Origin: Helopsaltes ochotensis
Taxonomy: Eukaryota; Chordata; Aves; Passeriformes; Locustellidae
Direction of reading: 5' to 3'
Assembly (NCBI GenBank): GCA_013400155.1
Contig: VXBM01000544.1
Span: 121,398 to 185,397 of the forward strand
Length of the DNA: 64,000 nt
Shown piece by piece: positions 1-11,632 of the stretch; within the stretch, counting starts at the first letter, position 1; each line of letters opens with the position of its first letter. Position numbers and translations under genes: made by a program. The notes beneath the pieces were generated by a model, which was given only the letters and a program-made list of their open reading frames with translations, had not been told where the DNA came from and made no database searches.

Positions 1-1311
1 CCTGGATCCATATAAATAAAATATTACGTGGAAGTAATAAATATTTAGGCTTTTCTCTTGCAAATGTGCTACCTCATTTTCACTCCAGTAGAATAGAACA
101 GAACACCAGCAAGTGCTCAGTGCCTTGTTACACCTGCCAGATATGCAGGTGTACGAGCTCCATGTGCTAAAGAGTATGATCATCTTGTCTTGGAATACAA
201 ATTAAATTAGGCCATTATCTCAGTGGAGTTCTGATCCATCAGCATGACTATTCTGATAGCAAATATCACATTAGAAGTAGTAAAAGCTGAAGACATGCCT
301 AACTGCTCTGGACTGGAGCCTAAATTAAATTTCCAAACAGAATAACATATGCCTTGAATGTTAAGCTCCCCCTGAAGTCAACACTATCCTTATGGACCAC
401 TGTTTTTCAGAGTCTGAATTTTTTTAAGTGAAATCATAATTTTAACACAATACAATCTCTCTTCCAGTCATTAACAACTTATAATAATAAAAAAATCCCT
501 AAAAAATGAATAAGCCTTGTGCCTTTCAATCATGAATTCCTATTATCTCCATTCTCTCCAGATGTTACTGAGACTAATAATTTTCCCTGTATGAATAATA
601 TGTGTACATGGTAAGCACAAATGTATTCTAGCACTGCTTATCTCCAGGAGGTTTGATGCTCACAAAAAACTCGCAAGTGGTGAGGTCTCTGCGAAGGTCA
701 AGAAGGCTAAATAACAGGTTATACTGAATTTGGACAGTTTACATGCAGAAAAAAAAGCAGGAAAAACATGAACTGTATGTCTAGAAAAAGAAATAGAGCT
801 CATTTCATTGAAACTCCAGTCACAGCAAATAGCTGCAAACAGGACATCCTCAGTGGACTTCACTTCTCCAGGGAATATAAAAAGATCTTTACAATGGACC
901 GTGTCTGCTTCCTTTTGCAAGCCTCTGCAGCTGGAGCAGAGTCTCATTTCTGCTATTTGGTGTTGGATCAAACACCACAGATGTCTGCAGCTCCTTTCCT
1001 TCTCTGTTTTCTCTGAAAGGTAGAGTTCCCCACTGTCCTAAGATAAAAATGCACCTCCACCTCACCAGTTCCTCATCCCTGCAGGCCAGGGAGCACTCAA
1101 ACACAGACACAACTGCTTTCTCTGCACTAACTTGGCAAGAAACAATATTAAAAAAAAAAAAAAACCTGATTAATTTTGCACGTCCTCAAAACAGCTTGCT
1201 CTATTTTCAACCGTGTGTAAGTTCACAAGGACAAATCACACCTTTGAAATGAACAGTTTCCCTTTTAAGGGTGTCCTTGAAAGGCTGCAGCCATATGTGA
1301 GTTACAGGATA

Positions 1312-1312
<1 letters not shown>
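1..1312. other. Intergenic, nothing recognised
   Basis: AT-rich unique-looking sequence. Short ORFs on both strands show no family similarity or splice context. Confidence 0.5.
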
Positions 1313-1399
<87 letters not shown>

Positions 1400-1400
1400 N

Positions 1401-1469
<69 letters not shown>
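1313..1469. repeat. 157-base A homopolymer with one ambiguous base
   Basis: An uninterrupted A run apart from an N at 1400. The poly-Lys and poly-Phe ORFs across it are artefacts. No retrotransposed gene is recognisable on either side, so a processed-pseudogene tail is not supported. True length is uncertain, because assemblers mis-size such runs. Confidence 0.9.
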
Positions 1470-1472
<3 letters not shown>

Positions 1473-1873
1473 CTGTAAATAACAAAAACTCAGGTTGAAT
1501 GTCAGAAATGGAAAACATACATGCAACTGCTGCAAAATAAATTACTATAGTCAAAGCTGCTCCTTAGACTCAAGAGCTCATATGGCAGTCTTTTAAAGGT
1601 CAACACTGAAGGCAGTCACATTAGAAATGAAGTTGAAGAATATGAAATCCAGTGTTCAAATTATTTCTTTGCCCAGGGTCCTTATTAGAAAGGTAATCTC
1701 TTTCCTATCACTGTTTAACAACATATCATTACTATGTGAAGTGTTTTAAAATACCTGGAGTGCAAAAGATTATGTTTAAACCCAATTCATTCTATTACAT
1801 CCCAAACAATACATAAAAATGGGGCAGAAATTACGAAGATGTTAATTTTACTGGCAATTTTGAAACACTACTT

Positions 1874-1894
1874 GAGAGAGAGAGAGAGAGAGAG
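1874..1894. repeat. (GA)n microsatellite
   Basis: About ten perfect GA dinucleotides in otherwise unique AT-rich DNA. Confidence 0.85.
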
Positions 1895-2874
1895 CAGGCA
1901 GCCCTAACTCCTAAAATTACATTGCAACCACGGGCCAATTTTATCAGGTGAAAATTACCAGGTGATAATAATTTATCTGCTGATTTTAAATAAAGATTCT
2001 TGGACTCTCTCACAGAGTGTCCTTCCCACTCTTTTTGCTATTAAAAACAACCTGTGAATTACCCCCCAGGTGAATTTTTCCAAATGCTTGCAGTGCCAGT
2101 GTCAGAGCCGTGCCTTGCAGAACAGAAAGTTTACATGAAAAGTCAAGGTTTTGATGAATGTCACACTTGAAAGCCAATTAAGTGGGCTGAAAGGAAGACA
2201 CAATTTCCCATTGTCTAATTGCCTCACAGCACCTTCGAGGTAATAAATTTGTCGCGTTGAATTATTAATGAGGAACGAATATTTGACTTGAAGCCTGGAA
2301 CAGAGAGCAGCTCATTGTCAGCTGGCATTGTTCCTTCCAAATAAAACAGGGGCACTACGGGAGCTGAAGAAAGTTGTCAAACCTTTCCCCTCGCACACTG
2401 AATGCACCTTGTACATCCTCTAAATGTTCCAGTGATGGGGGAAGAAAATTGTGGTGCATTTAATTCCTGATTCTCTCTGGCCTTTGCAGCCTGACAAATA
2501 AACAAATCCATTTGGATTGCCCAAAACGCGGGCTTCAACTGTATCACTTCAGACACAGAGGTTGGAATTTTTTTTTTTTTTTTTTTTTAGAACTGGCCAC
2601 ATAAAAGTCCAAGGAGCACAATAAAGCAGAGGCCAGGTCGAGGTTTATGTGGCTCTTAAAGGCTTTTTGTCTTTTCTCCTCTGCAGAGCTCTGCTCACAC
2701 ACCTGCTGAAGCTGAGGAGGCACAGCGGGTCAGTGTACTTATCCTTAATCCACGGTTTCTAAAGCAAAGATGGGGCACTTGAAAAGCATTCACTTCAGCT
2801 CAGATGGTGTGTGGGAACTGAAAAAGCAGAGGATTTTTCAGCTGCAAGCCCACCTTTGCTGCTGTGAGCTGCAG
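1895..2874. other. Intergenic, possible conserved noncoding block
   Basis: No coding exon. The stretch 2160-2340 is rich in homeodomain-type cores (TAATTG, ATTAATGAGG, ATTATTAATG) and lacks repeats; conservation cannot be tested here. A T-run of about 19 lies at 2570-2588. Confidence 0.35.
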
Positions 2875-2962
2875 CATCCTTCCTTGCATCCTTCACTGCA
2901 TCCCTCCCTGCGTCCTTCCTTGCATCCTTCCCTGCATCCCTCCCTGCATCCCTCCCTGCACT
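2875..2962. repeat. 12-bp minisatellite, (CATCCYTCCCTG)n
   Basis: About seven imperfect copies of a pyrimidine-rich 12-bp unit (for example CATCCCTCCCTG). The 12-base period keeps several frames open, which explains the LHPS- and CILP-type ORFs across it. Confidence 0.85.
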
Positions 2963-5237
2963 CCAGAAGCTCACGGTGGGGCACACAGGAGCCCTGGAGA
3001 AGCCAAACCTCCCCGAGCTCGCAGGGGAGCAGCTTTGGGCACCGACACCGTGTGGGGAGGCTCGGCTGCTCTCATCTGCAAAGACCAAATCTGCTTCTCC
3101 TTGGGCAGAAGCTAAAGTGCTGTTCAGACTCTTCGGAGATGCAACACTTGCCAGAGAGGTTTGCTGATCTGAAGAGGTGCTTGAGAGGCCAATTCCAAAC
3201 TCTGGTTTGAGCCCCTGGCAAGAAATCTCTCAGACAGGGCACTGCTGGCACTCTGTCAGGACTCGGAGAGATCAGCATGCCTTGGGGCTTCAGCAGCTTG
3301 AATTTTGCAATGAATTCGACTTGGTGTCTTTCATGTATGTACCAGTAAGACCCGCAGCAGAAACCTTAGAAGTTAATGAATAAGACAGGGAGATTTAGAG
3401 ATTTGGGCATGTAATTACTGTAGCAACATGTGCTCTTTCTTGCACTACCCCATGAGATCTATTAGGCACGCTACAGCAAACCAAATAAATCACAGGTCAC
3501 AAAACACAGCAATAAATCCTACCCGTATCAAATTGCAAAGTAATTAAAACTGGTGTGATATTTACATTACACATTCACTAATAACATCAGAAAAAAATCT
3601 GATTACAAGTGCATCCAAAGCAACCTCTGTCGCGTTTCTTCACCTCCTCCTAACAGGAAGCCCTGCTTTTTCCACACATACAAAGGTTTGTAGATACATC
3701 AAGTGTGCCACAGATTTCTTCCTAAGGCTTCATAAAAGTTCCTTTCTTGGTTAGATCCCTAACACCACTGAAATAATCTGACTCTAAAAGTAAATTCTAC
3801 AAGAAGACACCAAAATGGGCAACTTCAGCTCATTAAGTTTATGTAGAACACTGACTAGTGCTATTTCAACTGTTTAGTGACAGCTTGAGTTTGGTGTCCT
3901 TGTCCCACCTCCACCCAGGGTCAATTTAACAAACAAACAAACACAAAAACCAACAAACAAAACAACCCTCAGTGCTTCAGTGTTGAGGGGCCTGAGTGGA
4001 GCCTGACCTCTCATTTCCACTGTGCCTTGCAAATAGAAAATCCCAACCCCCAAAAGCCCCCAGGGCAGAATCTTTCAATAGTGCTGAAACAAGAAGCCAA
4101 AATAAAAATGAATTCACTCATGTAAAGTCTGACAACAGCGAAACATTCATTATTATCCCTGACTTACAGGGCAAGTCAAGCCCTTCGTCATCCTGGTCTT
4201 AATGTACTGCTCCAGATAGCAAACAGTTTTCATCCTTTTCCAGAATAAAGCATCTACTGCAGGTCACGCTCTGAAATTAAACTCAAGCTTCTGTTACCCA
4301 TGTGGTGGATTTTATTATTCCTTTTATGGGGTTTTTTTTCCCCATTTTGGTCACCTGGCAGTAGTTCCACATCCTCCTCAGGATGTGGCAGTCAGAGATC
4401 TTGTGCTGGACACTGACCCTGCCCAGTCCATGCAGTGATCCCAGGACATCACAAAACCACCATAAACAGCAGCCAAAACCTCCTGGCCACCCATGAAAAA
4501 TGTCCTGCTTTGAAACAATTTCCCCTCTGCGTGAAGCATGTTCTGTTTCTCCTTTCCCTCGCTCTTCATTGCTAACAACATTTGCATGAAAAATAGCATC
4601 TCTCCTTCTCAAAAAGTTCAGCTGTTCCTGCTGCTGCTGGTTTTTTTTTTCTCCCTGCACTTGAACTCGTAATCTGCTCTTTGTGCAGCTCCAGTGGAAC
4701 GCTGTGAAAATGACTGTGGTATCAGCAAACAGAAAAAAAAAAAGAAGAATAAAATGTAGCTGCTGCTGGATTCTCAGGAGGAAGGCTGGGGGCTGGTGCT
4801 GCCCTCAGTACTCAGCACAGAAACCAGATGGGCAGATGCCAACAGCTAAAATTTTGCCACCTCCAGGAGCGTTTCTCTGCCTGCCAGCCCTCACAGCTGC
4901 ACGTGGGGCTGGGATTTCTGCAGCACATCCCTCTCCACACAGCCTGGAGCCAGCCAGCCTCTGCTCTTCCCTTCTGCACCATCCCAGGGCAGCACAGAGC
5001 ACCAAAATCTCTGCAGATGCCCCTCCAGAGTCACACACGAGCAGGAGCCACCACAGCTGTGAGAGACGACCCATGAAACACCTTTTCTTTTGCATCTCTG
5101 CTCAAATCCACTCTGCAGACCACAGCAGCATCATTTCCCTGACCCACCAGATGTCACTGACACTCAGCTCTCCCTTTCCTCTGTGTCACAGGGCCCCTGC
5201 TACCAAAGACCTTCCCCCATGCTGATCCTTGCACTCT
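2963..5237. other. Intergenic, nothing recognised
   Basis: Mixed composition, with a CAAA-rich simple stretch near 3930-3965. No convincing exon, mobile element or RNA gene. Confidence 0.45.
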
Positions 5238-5454
5238 GAAGGGATCCCCTGGAAAACCATCCCAGAGCCCCTTCCTTGCTCTTCCCAGCCCATTTTTAAA
5301 ATTCCTCCATGAAGGGACCCCCTGGAAAACATCCCAGAGCATCCCTTGCTCTTCCCAGCCCATTTTTAAAATTCCTCAGTGAAGGGACTCCCTGGAAAAC
5401 CATCCCAGAGCCCCTCCTTGCTCTTCCCAGCCCATTTTTTTTAACTCCTCAGTG
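5238..5454. repeat. Three tandem copies of a 70-73 bp unit
   Basis: Each copy begins GAAGGGAYYCCCTGGAAAA and ends with CCCAGCCCATTTTTAAAATTCCTC. Copies start at 5238, 5311 and 5381; the third carries a longer T-run. Divergence is low, so the array is fairly recent. No known satellite name can be given from the sequence alone. Confidence 0.85.
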
Positions 5455-6205
5455 GCAACAAAGAGCCTCACCACTTTCTCGCCACTGATGTCAGCCTGTG
5501 CTCCCCCTGTGCTGTCAGGACTGCATCCAGCAGCTGGTTCATGCTCCAGCCTGTGTCTGCTCTTGGGCAAAGCCCAGCACTTTGTCCACTGGGATCCTGG
5601 TGGACAGAATCCCATTACCCGTGGATAATGTTCCAGTTTGCTCTGGCACAAAAAAAAAAAACAAAACAGTGCACGTACATAATGAGCAAGGATGCAACAT
5701 GGAAAGCACAGGCACGTGCTCGTTTCACCCATTCCCCACTGGTTTTGCTGGCCTTTAATCCCTAAACATCAAGCCAAACAAGGAAATGATGTTTATGATG
5801 AAATAAGATCCATTGGACTCCATCCAGCCATTTTTCCTGGTGTAAAACTAACACACAAAAACGTTTCTAGTTTAGAGCTGGAACATTTCAACCTCCCAGG
5901 GAGAATATTGCTGCAAGGAAATTTACCCCAGCAGAGAGGGAACAAGAGCCACCTACAAGTGGGGAAAAAATGATCCCAGGGCACTGCAAGTGGTGCTGAG
6001 CCCTTGTGCTGGCCCTCCACGGGGCCTGAATTTCGCCCAGCCCCACACACAGAGCACACTGCTATCAAAGGGCCAGCCCCAGAGCGCTGCCCGGACTTTT
6101 GCAGCCTTTCTGGTGTGTTTCTCAGTTTCTAAAGTGCAGTCAGAGCTCTCAATGTTGTGCATTATTCCTGTTTCTTTCTCACACTGGTGTTATTGATAGA
6201 TAGGG
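5455..6205. other. Intergenic, nothing recognised
   Basis: Unique-looking sequence with short unsupported ORFs only. Confidence 0.4.
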
Positions 6206-6430
6206 ATGTTTGGGAAATTTCTTATCAACATCACACACCTTCTGATTGAAAAAATATTTGATTGACTGTCAGTTTGGCCAGTGGGATTGGAGGGGTGGCC
6301 ACACTCTCACCCAATCCCTGGCACGGATCTGAAAGCTATATAAGAGAGAACAATAAGGTTCTGCCCCTCCTTTCTGCTCCTTCTCCTTCAGCCGAGCATC
6401 TGTGTCATTTTGTGCAGTGCTAAGCAGTGA
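6206..6430 (+). mobile_element. Possible solo LTR (U3/R-like segment)
   Basis: Has the layout of a retroviral LTR promoter: TG start near 6206, a CCAAT box (CACCCAATCCCTGG) at 6309-6322, then TATATAAG at 6337-6344 and a pyrimidine-rich initiator region about 30 bases on. No gag/pol/env homology is nearby, and neither a clear AATAAA nor a CA end could be fixed. It could equally be a cellular TATA promoter. Confidence 0.35.
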
Positions 6431-9400
6431 CACCAGAGCATCTCTGCAGCCACCAAATTGCTCCTCTCTGCTTCCCTTGCCCAGGAAGAAATCACTCAGA
6501 GTGCATTATGGCTCCAGGAGAAAGTGAGGAGGGGGGAAGGAGTCAGCAAGAGCTGCAAATCCTCAAAGGAACCCTCACCAGTCACACCGTGCCTTTTCCT
6601 CTCCTGGGAGGAGTCAGCTGCTGGCTGCTCTCTTCCCTGTCCCTCCCACCTTCTTGGCAGGATTACTGTAATCACTTGATTATTCCCTTCTATGCAGTGG
6701 ACAAAAACATCAATCACTTTAACCAAATCTTTCAGGGAGTTAAGTTTCGCTTTCAAAAGGTGGCTACCTGCATGAAATACTTATTATTCATAATGCCTTT
6801 AAACAGGATCCATGCTCCCCAAGTGCCTGAACACTTGAGAGCTCTGCCATCTTCTGCTGATTGCTGATTTTATTTTTTAAACACAGTATACATCCAAGAA
6901 CCTCTGCAAAATAGAGATCCATACACGATGAACCCAATTTACCCAGAGCAAGTGTCCTCAAACCCAGAAACAGATGGGTGCAGGGTGCAGAAAAGAGCAG
7001 CAGCTGAAAGCCAGCCACCAGGAAAAGGTAAAAAACTGCAAATGGGGAGAGAAGAAACGGGGAAAAGCCACAGGTCCAACAACTCTGTGGAAAGGAATTC
7101 ACAAAACTCTCCTGGCTTTGACAAAACCAGCTTAGGTGGTGGGGGATGAAACTCCTGGTTTTCCTCTCCCTGGTTAATAATGCAATAAACACAAAGGCAG
7201 AAAAGATACTTTCAGGAAAATCAATGTTTTTAAGATAAAACATCAATGTAATTCAAAGAGCCCGAGTCAACTGCCTACAGTAAATTAAGTTTAAAATTTT
7301 AACAAACTGTCATGTAAAGCCGGTGGTGTCTGACAAATTCAATTACAATAGTAATGCATCACTCACAAAAGTATTATTGATAGTGACAGGAAGATATTGA
7401 ATTTAAATTATTCATTTTTTATCGATTAAACAGTATCTCCTCACCAAGAACGGGGCAAAACATCTGACAAACATTCAGGGTTCATATTTTAGCTCCTAAA
7501 ATAAATAGCTGCCAATCCACCCCTGCTGGGTTTTTGCATATTCCCCTGCTGGGGAATCAAGGCAGCATTAAAACTTCACGCGTGGACATTCACCTGCATT
7601 TCCTGTAGCTACCACCGAGCTGCAAAACACTCTTTCCCCTCCAAGAAATCGCTTTAAAAGCTGTGTCTGTGGAAATGTGCACATCCCTGTGTCCCTGCAT
7701 CTCAGAGCAGGCACCCCAGGCACTGCAGCAGGGCATATCAGGAAAAAGTTTAAGTTATATTTCACCCTGGATCTTTTAAGGGAAAAAACCCAGAAATTTC
7801 AATGCTCCTCCTCACCATGATTGATCCAGTGCCAGCACCAAGGCATCTGTTGGACCCTTGAGCTGTTCCTCAAGAAATGTGGATATATTTTAGTGGGCAG
7901 CAAGGCAAAAATGCCTCCCCCTTAGATCGTTGAATATTTAAGAGAGAGCACAGAGATTCTCAGGGCATTTTGGGGTGTCTTAGCAGGTGGAAGGAACCTC
8001 CCTGCACCTTGCAGAGCTTTTATTCTTTTGCTCTGCTCAGTTTATTTTCTTCTTTAATTAAAACCTTTTGCTTTTTCAAAACACCTCTGATCAAGCCATC
8101 TCCCTAATTTTCCCTAAGCCATTTCTGGGAGGTTGCTGGCCACCCTCAGCGTGTGATGAACCCTCGTGGGGCTAAAACCACCCGGGGCCACGCAGAAACT
8201 CATCAGGACACCTTGGCTCAGTCCCAGGCACAAAATGCCCTCCCTGATGCCAACTCCCCGTGCCAGGAGATTTCAGTCTGGACCCTGCAGCCAGTCTGGG
8301 CTTTGTGCCTCACCTCGCAGCAACACCCCAAACAAAATGAAAGGAAAATTGCTTTCTGGGCTCAGAGACTGAGCAAGAATACCGACCCTAAGCAGCTCTA
8401 ACACGTGTTCTCCAAGGAGAAAAATAATCAGAGAGCCAGGCTGCCTTCAATAACCGGCGTGCACTTCCTCCCCTCAAACTGCTACCTGTGAGAGGTCCTG
8501 GGGATTGGTATTTCATTTCAGTTCCTTGCCCAAATTCTGTCCTTTGAGGTTGTCACTCCGATGGCACTGAACATCATACAAGTAACGGGAAAATAATCTG
8601 CACCAGCAAAGTAGGGGGAAGCGAAAGAAAAATTTTAAAAACACTGAGCCCCAAACCAAGCAACAATCTCTTAAGGGAGGGAGGCCTCTTGCATCCAGAT
8701 GTGTATTTTATAGGTTTTAGAGACTTTTTGGCCATGGGAGCTTTGACACAGCCATAAAATCCCAAGATGTCTCCTACTGTAAGTGGGGGAATATCAGGGT
8801 GAGAGTTTGGATATTTCTGTGCTGTTAATATTTCTATTTGTCTGCACAGCCTCAAGGGCTGAAGGAAAATAAAGGAGCCTGAGTGCACATCTGGGTGATC
8901 TCCATGCGGGGCAGAGCTGGTGGACGCTGTCTTCAGCTTCCTGCAGCAACTCACTGTCACATCAGAGCATGGGCAATAAACACAATTTTCCACATGGATG
9001 TACAGGGTAACCCACTCAGGGGCTGTGGGCATCATTAACGAGTGCATGAATAAATGTCAAATAAACCTTTCATCACCGTAATTCATTTTCTGGTGGATTT
9101 TTTTAGGAGAATTTGAAGTTCCATTGCCTTTATCTATACCCAAATGTACCAATGCAATGATACACTGCTACACTTTGGTCTGAATAATCTCACTTGTTTA
9201 TGTCTGACCAGTTTTCAGAACACTAAATTTGAATCCCTATATCTTGAGCACTATTATAAACATAACTAACATTATTACTAAGATTATCTATCGTGAGAAT
9301 ATCATAAGATTATCCAGCCATTAAAAAAGAAATTATATTGTTATTCCAGATTGGCAAATTTTTGTTTTACCATTAGCCAGTGGCTCTTCCCACGTTTAAA

Positions 9401-10473
9401 GTTCATGTTTGGTTTTTAATGCCAAAGGAGGTGTTCACTCCTGCTCTGAATTTTCAAGAGGGAATGGAAATGCAGTGCCACAGCTCAGCGTCAATGACAC
9501 ATTCCAGTGGAGCAGTAATACAGGAGTAGCATAATTTATTCCTTTCCCTGGTCTACAGAACAAGAGAGAAGTAAATAAGATTATACTAAAGAAAATTTCT
9601 ACGCAGTTAACAAGCAAATTTATTTACATAACAGGCTGGTTTTTATAGGGTTTGGGGTTTTCTCTGAAAAAATGAATTCTCCTCCTGCCTCCAACTGACA
9701 TTTTTATTTCTTTTACATGAAGAAAAAAGTCTTTCTTGTCTTTTGGTACAAAAAGTCCAGCCTACTACCTGGATTATTTCTGTCTACTTGAAATGAAAAG
9801 GAATTTGTTTTACGTATTTGACCTTTGATAAACTACTACACAGTAAATCCTTTTCATTTTCCTCTCCCTGCTGATGTCTTTTTGGTCCAGTGTAAATACA
9901 GCACACCTTTCAGCAGCTCTGAGAAACTCCAACAAGGGACCACGGAAAATTAGTTTGTTCCTAGCATTACCATGCCTTTGTTTAAAAGCCCTGTGTGATC
10001 CATCAGAAAAATACATCAAATAAAGAACCTCAACGCTTAAATGATTCACAGCCACTCTACCAAAAAGCAGCGAATCCAAAATGTTTCAATATCTCTTAAC
10101 ACCTTAACACTTAATCTAAATTAGATTTAACATCTCATTTAAATGCCTGCTTCCTAAATGTCCTGGTTTTAACACATTTCAGCTACTCAACAGAAATATC
10201 CTCAGCCATTAAATGAAATGGAACTGAAGATCTTGCAATCAGAGCAGTGTAGTGGCCTCCTAGCAGTGTCATTAAAAGTCTAAGGAAATCCTTTATTCAT
10301 CAGCTTACAGTCTTAAACGGGTTCCTGCAAATAACCTGATGTACCGATAAATAACTTTTAAAGAGGCCGTAAGGAGTGAAAATCAAAAGGATGCTATGAG
10401 TCGGTCGGACAGCACTCGAGGACACTAAACAAGCCAATCGGCCACAGGAAAAGATGAAGTCGCTGTCAGAGAA
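6431..10473. other. Intergenic, nothing coding
   Basis: No supported exon or element. The AT-rich unique block at 7260-7440 may be conserved noncoding DNA. The segments near 7150-7270 and 9060-9420 look similarly repeat-free. Confidence 0.4.
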
Positions 10474-10840
10474 GCACAGAATTGTTTAGGCTGGCAAAGA
10501 CCTCTCCGACTGTGGTACCAGCCCCGTCCCCAGCATCCACGCCTCCCTTAAACCCCTTAACCCGGGCTGCTGCCTCCACCGCGCCGGGCAGAGCCTGCTC
10601 CACGCCTGACAACCCCTGCGCTGAAGGCATTTGTTGGGATGCCCAGTCCGAGCATCCCCTGGCACCTTTCCTGGCCATCGGGGGAAGAAACCAAGCCCAG
10701 CCGGCTGCGCCCTCCTGCCGGGCAGGCGTGGGGAGGGATGGGGGAGCCCTGAGCCTGAACGCCCCCAGCCGCTCCTCATCCCCCTGGTGCCCCTTCCCTG
10801 GACGCTCTCCAGCCCCCAAATGTCCTTCTTGTCATGAGGG
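10474..10840 (-). mobile_element. CR1 LINE fragment, minus orientation
   Basis: Reads on the plus strand as the complement of a CR1 3' end: CACAGAATTGTTTAGGCTGG, then AAAGACCTCTCCGACTGTGG, as in bird CR1 tails (CATAGAATGGTTTRGGTTGG...). It continues through the CR1-like CCTGGACGCTCTCCAGC and AATGTCCTTCTTGTCATGAG. This is a 5'-truncated copy; the short ORFs inside are remnants and none is intact. Confidence 0.75.
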
Positions 10841-11245
10841 ACACAGGGTTTGAGGATTTGACCTCAATTAAATTTGAGGCATTTAATTTCTTGCAGCCGG
10901 GGTGGAGAGAATAATAACAGCGCATTGTCCTTTAACCTTGCAGGGCTCCAAAGCTCCCAGAAATGTTTGCCCAGCATTGATCTGGGCTTTGCTGGAGGCC
11001 AAGGGAAGGGGTCTCTGGTGCCCTGAGCCCCCAGCCCTCGTTACATCCTGCCTTGGCTCCGAGGGACCAGGCTGCTGCTGCTCTGATGCTCTCTCTGAGC
11101 ACAGGGGCCTGAGAGGGTTTGTCTGGTGCTTTGCTCCATCTGCTGCTCAAACGTGAAATGGGAAAGAAGGCAGAGCCCCTCGACTGCAGCAGAAACTCTC
11201 TTGGGGGTGTGATGCTCCTGCAATTCACTTGCATTTTCAGTCTGA
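10841..11245. other. Intergenic, nothing recognised
   Basis: Mixed-composition sequence up to the assembly gap. Small ORFs are unsupported. Confidence 0.4.
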
Positions 11246-11553
11246 NNNNNNNNNNNNNNNNNNNNNNNNNNNNNNNNNNNNNNNNNNNNNNNNNNNNNNN
11301 NNNNNNNNNNNNNNNNNNNNNNNNNNNNNNNNNNNNNNNNNNNNNNNNNNNNNNNNNNNNNNNNNNNNNNNNNNNNNNNNNNNNNNNNNNNNNNNNNNNN
11401 NNNNNNNNNNNNNNNNNNNNNNNNNNNNNNNNNNNNNNNNNNNNNNNNNNNNNNNNNNNNNNNNNNNNNNNNNNNNNNNNNNNNNNNNNNNNNNNNNNNN
11501 NNNNNNNNNNNNNNNNNNNNNNNNNNNNNNNNNNNNNNNNNNNNNNNNNNNNN
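11246..11553. other. Assembly gap (308 N)
   Basis: Run of N next to a purine-rich tandem array. The array probably caused the gap. Confidence 0.98.
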
Positions 11554-11632
11554 AAAGGGGGAAAGGGAAAGAAAGAATAAAGGGGGAAAGGGAAAGAAAG
11601 AATAAAGGGGGAAAGGGACAGAAAGAGAGATG
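11554..11632. repeat. 25-bp purine-only minisatellite beside the gap
   Basis: About three copies of AAAGGGGGAAAGGGAAAGAA + AGAAT, starting at 11554, 11579 and 11604. One strand is almost pure purine. The array is cut by the gap on its left, so the true copy number is unknown. Confidence 0.85.

Noticed and set aside
1207..1554. Long poly-Phe / poly-Lys reading frames
   Set aside because: Produced entirely by the A homopolymer; no codon diversity or homology.
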